A DNA stretch of 64,000 bases from Hirundichthys speculiger (Eukaryota > Chordata > Actinopteri > Beloniformes > Exocoetidae), in NCBI GenBank assembly GCA_018398805.1, contig JAGFBZ010002379.1, forward strand, positions 1,798,001 through 1,862,000, in the 5' to 3' direction. Position 1 is the stretch's first letter. Each line of letters begins with the position of its first letter. Below, piece after piece: positions 50,762-64,000 of the stretch. The notes under the pieces are model-generated. The model made no database searches, had not been told where the DNA came from, and saw only the letters and a program-made list of their open reading frames with translations. The translations under genes and the position numbers were made by a program.

Positions 50762-50901
50762 TGCATTATGTGCAATGCGTGCTTCATGAACTCCTTTCAG
50801 CCCATATGAATGTATGTCACATCTGTCCTCCTCGTTCCAAGCTTCCATATCACAGGAGTTTCTCTTGCCATATAACAGCAGTTTGTCTTGTTTTTGTGCA
50901 G

Positions 50902-50982
50902 ATGCCCGTGGATATACCCCAGGTTTCGTGCCCACAGACCATGACTGGGATAAATGTGCAAGCCCTGACAGACAGAAGATAA
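50902..50982 (+). promoter_or_regulatory. Upstream ORF in the GRM1 leader
   Basis: The inferred leader exon begins with an ATG at 50902, followed by 25 further sense codons and a TAA stop at 50980-50982. It ends 57 bases before the GRM1 ATG at 51040. Such upstream ORFs commonly lower translation of the main frame; whether this one does is inference and depends on the splice site at 50902 being real. Confidence 0.35.
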
Positions 50983-60559
<9,577 letters not shown>

Positions 60560-61440
60560 CTGAACCCACTGCCATCGGGACAAAGCAGGCAGCACTGTGA
60601 AGATCATATTTTTCAATTTCTCCAGTGCATTTAGCACCATCCAGCCTGCTTTACTGTGTAAGAAACTCCAGAAGACACAGGTGGATGCCTCCACAATCAC
60701 CTGGATCAGTGGCTACCTGACAAACAGACCACAGTTTGTGAGCCTCAACGGTTGTGTGTCTTAGTGGGTGGTGAGCATTCCTCTTCATTCTCTACACCCC
60801 AGAATCAGTCAGAGTCCTGTCATCTGGAGAAATACTTCACATGGCTCTGCAGTTATGGAGTGTATCAGTGATGGACAAGAGACTCAGTGGTGGATCACTT
60901 TGTGGGGTGGGAACGATCGTCTTATCTTAAATGTGAACAAGACAAAGGAGATTGTGGATTTTAGGAGGACCAGGGACAAGTTAAACAGCAGTTCCATCAC
61001 GGGAGAAGAAGTGGAGGTGCTGGAGGAGTATTAAATACCTCTGTGTTCACCTGGAGAACAAACTGGACTGGAGACGCAACACTGATGCTGTTTATGAGAA
61101 GGGACAGACGGACACAATGACTTCTTGAGGACGCTTAGGTCCTTCAGTTTTTGCAGTAAAATGTCGCATATCTTCTATAAGTCTGTTGTGGAGAGTTCAA
61201 TCTTATCTGCAGTCATCTGTTGGGGGAGCAGCATCAGAGCCAGTGACTGATATAGAAGGCTGGCTCTGTTCTGGGGACCGTTCTGAAGCCTCTGCCGCTC
61301 TACAGCTGATTGCGCAAAGAGGGATGCTTCAAAAAATGAAGAACATCGGTGGACAACTCTGAGCTTCCTCTTCACAACACAGTGATTCACAACAATCAGA
61401 GGCTTCTTCAGATCTGTGAAGCATGTTCCTTTCAAACAGG
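60560..61440 (+). mobile_element. Rex1-like LINE reverse-transcriptase remnant
   Basis: The plus strand, across frame breaks, gives FFNFSSAF, then TWISGYLTNRPQFVSLNGC, LNVNKTKEIV and DFRRTRDK, a typical fish Rex1/CR1-like reverse transcriptase series. The region with the catalytic YADD-type motif is disrupted and stops are frequent, so the copy is dead. It lies in GRM1 intron 2. Confidence 0.75.
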
Positions 61441-63582
61441 GGACCTTAAACTATGTCTCTTTGACATCACTCATGGTAAATTTACCTACATTGACATATC
61501 ACCTTTCAACCCTGCTTTACATTCTGCAAAGTGTTGCACCGTGTGTTTCTACTCTCGATTAAAATTCTTGTCTCCACGATCAAACCCTGATAGGCACATT
61601 GAGGAAATATTCAGTGTCTTGCTCATTGACACTGACATTTGGAGGAGCATCAAAGCACCCATCTAACATTCGGAAGATGACTGGACTATTAACAAAAAAC
61701 ACCATAAAGTGCTGTACCAGGAAAAAACAGCAAATGGCTTCATAAAAGTGTGTACTGCAAGTGGTTTAAATCTGAAAACCTTTGATTTTGCTTTTTCGGC
61801 TAACCTGCTCTTCAGACAAGGGCCAGATGTGGCAGTATGCTTGACCCGCTTCATCCCATATCCACAGACTCTGCATCACTTCAACACTTTACATCCACTC
61901 TGCTCCTATTGTCAGTGAGAGAGTCTCTTCTCTGCCTCACTACATGTTATGAATCATGATTTTGCCAGTTCCCTCCCTTCCTCCGTGAACTGCAAACATA
62001 CAAGCACAAACACACTCGCACACATGGGATAATATTTACTCGGTGTGTACTTTAGGCATGCAGGATAGATTATCCCAGATGATCCATGATGTCTGCCTCC
62101 TTGTTGTGTTTAAATACATTTCAAAGAGATTACTTTGTAATAAATGAAATCGCCCTGCAGGAGCAGTAAACAGGAGCGAGGGTGTGACAGAGGTGGAAGC
62201 TGGGTAGTTTAGGAGATTTTGCTATAAACTAGTTGCAGATTGCTCAGCTGTGGATTGTGGTCTGTCTAAGATTAAGGCGGAAGCCCAGTGAGAACAAGAG
62301 TGAAATGAATGAAACTGAGACCAAATGAGATGCAGACAGAAATGTCGATAGACGGAGAGGAGGTAGGAAAGCTGAAGGAGCAGATGGTGTTAGTTTATTA
62401 TCACTAATGTTGTGTCTATCAGATATATTTAAGAATAGCTTGCATCTCAGCAGGCTAAAAAAATGTCTTTAAATTTGCATTTATGAAATGCAAGTAAAAA
62501 TGTTCTGAGTGGGAAAAGCTGGTCAAAAGCAGCTCTTTCTTTTTTTTTTTTTCTAAATGGAAATGATTTATTACATGCATGAAAAATCTCCAATTTTTGG
62601 GCTTCAGAATTTCTTGAGTTTGTAGAACATGTTTCACTTGTTTCACAACAGGCTGACATGCTGTGAGTTTGAACACATTGTCATAGACGTGTGTAACCAG
62701 CATCATGACTGAAATGTCTAGTAGCTGTGTAATGTTCAGCCTGCATTCATGCGGCGTGTCCAAAATCACTCAGTCACTCCTTAATCCCGACTGACCTCGT
62801 AGGTTGTTGTACGCTGACGTCTCTGACAACGCGGGTCATTTTCTGGGCACGGTCAACGGCCTCACTGCTGCTGTCACACAATTTAACACATCACATATGC
62901 ATCTTGTCCTGCACTGAATGTGATTGAACTTTTTTGACCAAATATATAAAAACCAAATGTACTGATTGATAATGTTCCATCTTGCGCATCATTTTTTTTG
63001 TGCAAAATATCCTCACATTTTCTTGTTTCTGCAGCAACAAGGAAAAAAAAAAAATTACATTTATCTTCTAGCTAAAACTGGGAAATAAATTTGAAAGTAT
63101 TACATGCACTCATGCGACATTTTTATGCCACAACTGGTCTACTTGATCTAAATACATCCTTTCTTAAGCGCAGAGCATAATTGTAGATATTTGCTGGACT
63201 AGAGATCATCTATTCATTTTCTCTGTACAGTGGGATACCCACGAACTTGGGTATATAAAATTTAATTATAAATCTGTCTAGAATTACAGAACAGTGACTT
63301 TATTATATAGTAAGGCCATGATTAATTTGATATAAACCAAAAATTCACCCGGCAGAACAAACTCTTAACTTACTTGTGCTGCTCTTGTATTGTCTGTATA
63401 GCTGTGAGACTCCTCTCTCCGGAGGTTTTTGGAGTGTTATTACTGAGAACATTTGATCTAAATACTCTGATGGATTGTGTGGTGGATTTTGGAAAGCAAA
63501 TGCTGTGACGGCATCCCGGACTACTTAGAATAATTAACAGGCTTTCAAAAAATGAACTTCTTGTAGTTGTTTGACTCAAAGA
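61441..63582 (+). other. GRM1 intron 2, later part
   Basis: AT-rich sequence without recognisable exons or repeats other than short homopolymers. Confidence 0.45.
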
Positions 63583-64000
63583 CAGCGTTGCCAGGTGGGA
63601 AATGTAGGATTATCGTACCAGAGGCTCAAAATTATCGTATTTTGAGGGAAATTATTGAACATCTGTCATAACGAAAATAACAAGCCCAATGATGTGCTAT
63701 AGTCAAATTTAATCATTCTAGTGTTAAATAGCGGGCGAATGATTCAGCCCATTCAGTCTATCATGCTAGTTGTTCTGAGACAGACATTCGTATCTTCCGC
63801 TCAGCAAAACACGATTGCCTGGAAACATGTCACATGTGAACAGATGCCTTCAGAGTAAAAAAAAAAAAACTCTCCGGCAGACAGTTGCGGCCAGCAATAT
63901 TTTTGAAATAGTCAAATTATCATACATCTGGCCTTTTTTTGGATTATTGATCATACAGAGGGACAAATTATCGTACAAATACGATAATTATCGTGCACCT
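63583..64000. mobile_element. Possible DNA transposon, cut by the window edge
   Basis: Starts with cagcgttgccaggtgg and repeats the phrase attatcgta several times, including the palindrome tacgataattatcgt near the right edge. Cag-gttgcca ends are common in fish hAT elements, but the second end is outside the window. Confidence 0.35.

Noticed and set aside
61349..61666. 105-codon plus-strand frame
   Set aside because: Its start overlaps the decayed Rex1-like LINE and the remainder shows no recognisable similarity.

Overview
The window is vertebrate, almost certainly teleost, nuclear DNA. The genes have many short exons with GT-AG introns. The four recognisable genes are vertebrate ones, and the space between them is filled with fish-type repeats: Tc1/mariner, hAT and piggyBac remnants, L1-, RTE- and Rex1-like LINEs, and tRNA-derived SINEs. 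Nothing bacterial, such as an operon, is present. I could not tell which fish it is.

Layout from left to right. 1-13.8 kb is gene-poor and holds a short interstitial telomeric repeat, a SINE with an 11-bp target-site duplication, a palindromic TA-flanked MITE, an odd GC-rich block built of CCGCTACCCGC-like motifs, and an L1 3' end. 13.8-25.1 kb is EPM2A (laforin) on the minus strand: four coding exons joining in phase to a 316-residue glycogen phosphatase. Its introns contain a decayed Tc1 element, SINE and RTE pieces and a piggyBac transposase remnant. 25.4-26.5 kb holds two TIR elements. 26.8-32.1 kb is a complete 14-exon lipoxygenase gene of the ALOX15B/ALOXE3 type on the minus strand (669 residues, all expected iron ligands present), whose intron 5 is about 90% one hAT element carrying a roughly 510-bp A/G tract. 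32.6-34.5 kb is a LINE 3' region split by a hAT element. 39.25-41.64 kb is FBXO30 on the minus strand (747 residues, two coding exons) with a probable upstream 5'UTR exon near 44.0 kb. 44.4-47.6 kb is a Tc1 element interrupted by a second Tc1 element and by a 5'-truncated L1 with a perfect 14-bp target-site duplication. From about 50.1 kb to the end is the 5' part of GRM1 (mGluR1) on the plus strand: a probable 5'UTR exon, the first two coding exons (317 residues) and the start of a long intron.

EPM2A, FBXO30 and GRM1 are neighbours on human chromosome 6q24, so this is a conserved block. Two departures stand out: a lipoxygenase gene lies between EPM2A and FBXO30, and SHPRH, which lies between FBXO30 and GRM1 in human, is not recognisable. 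The genes do not form one pathway: laforin acts on glycogen, the lipoxygenase on polyunsaturated fatty acids, FBXO30 in an SCF ubiquitin ligase, and mGluR1 in glutamate signalling. No wholly new system was found. The most notable points are the synteny change, the transposon-built intron, a probable GC-AG intron, the layered transposon insertions and the unexplained GC-rich repeat block.
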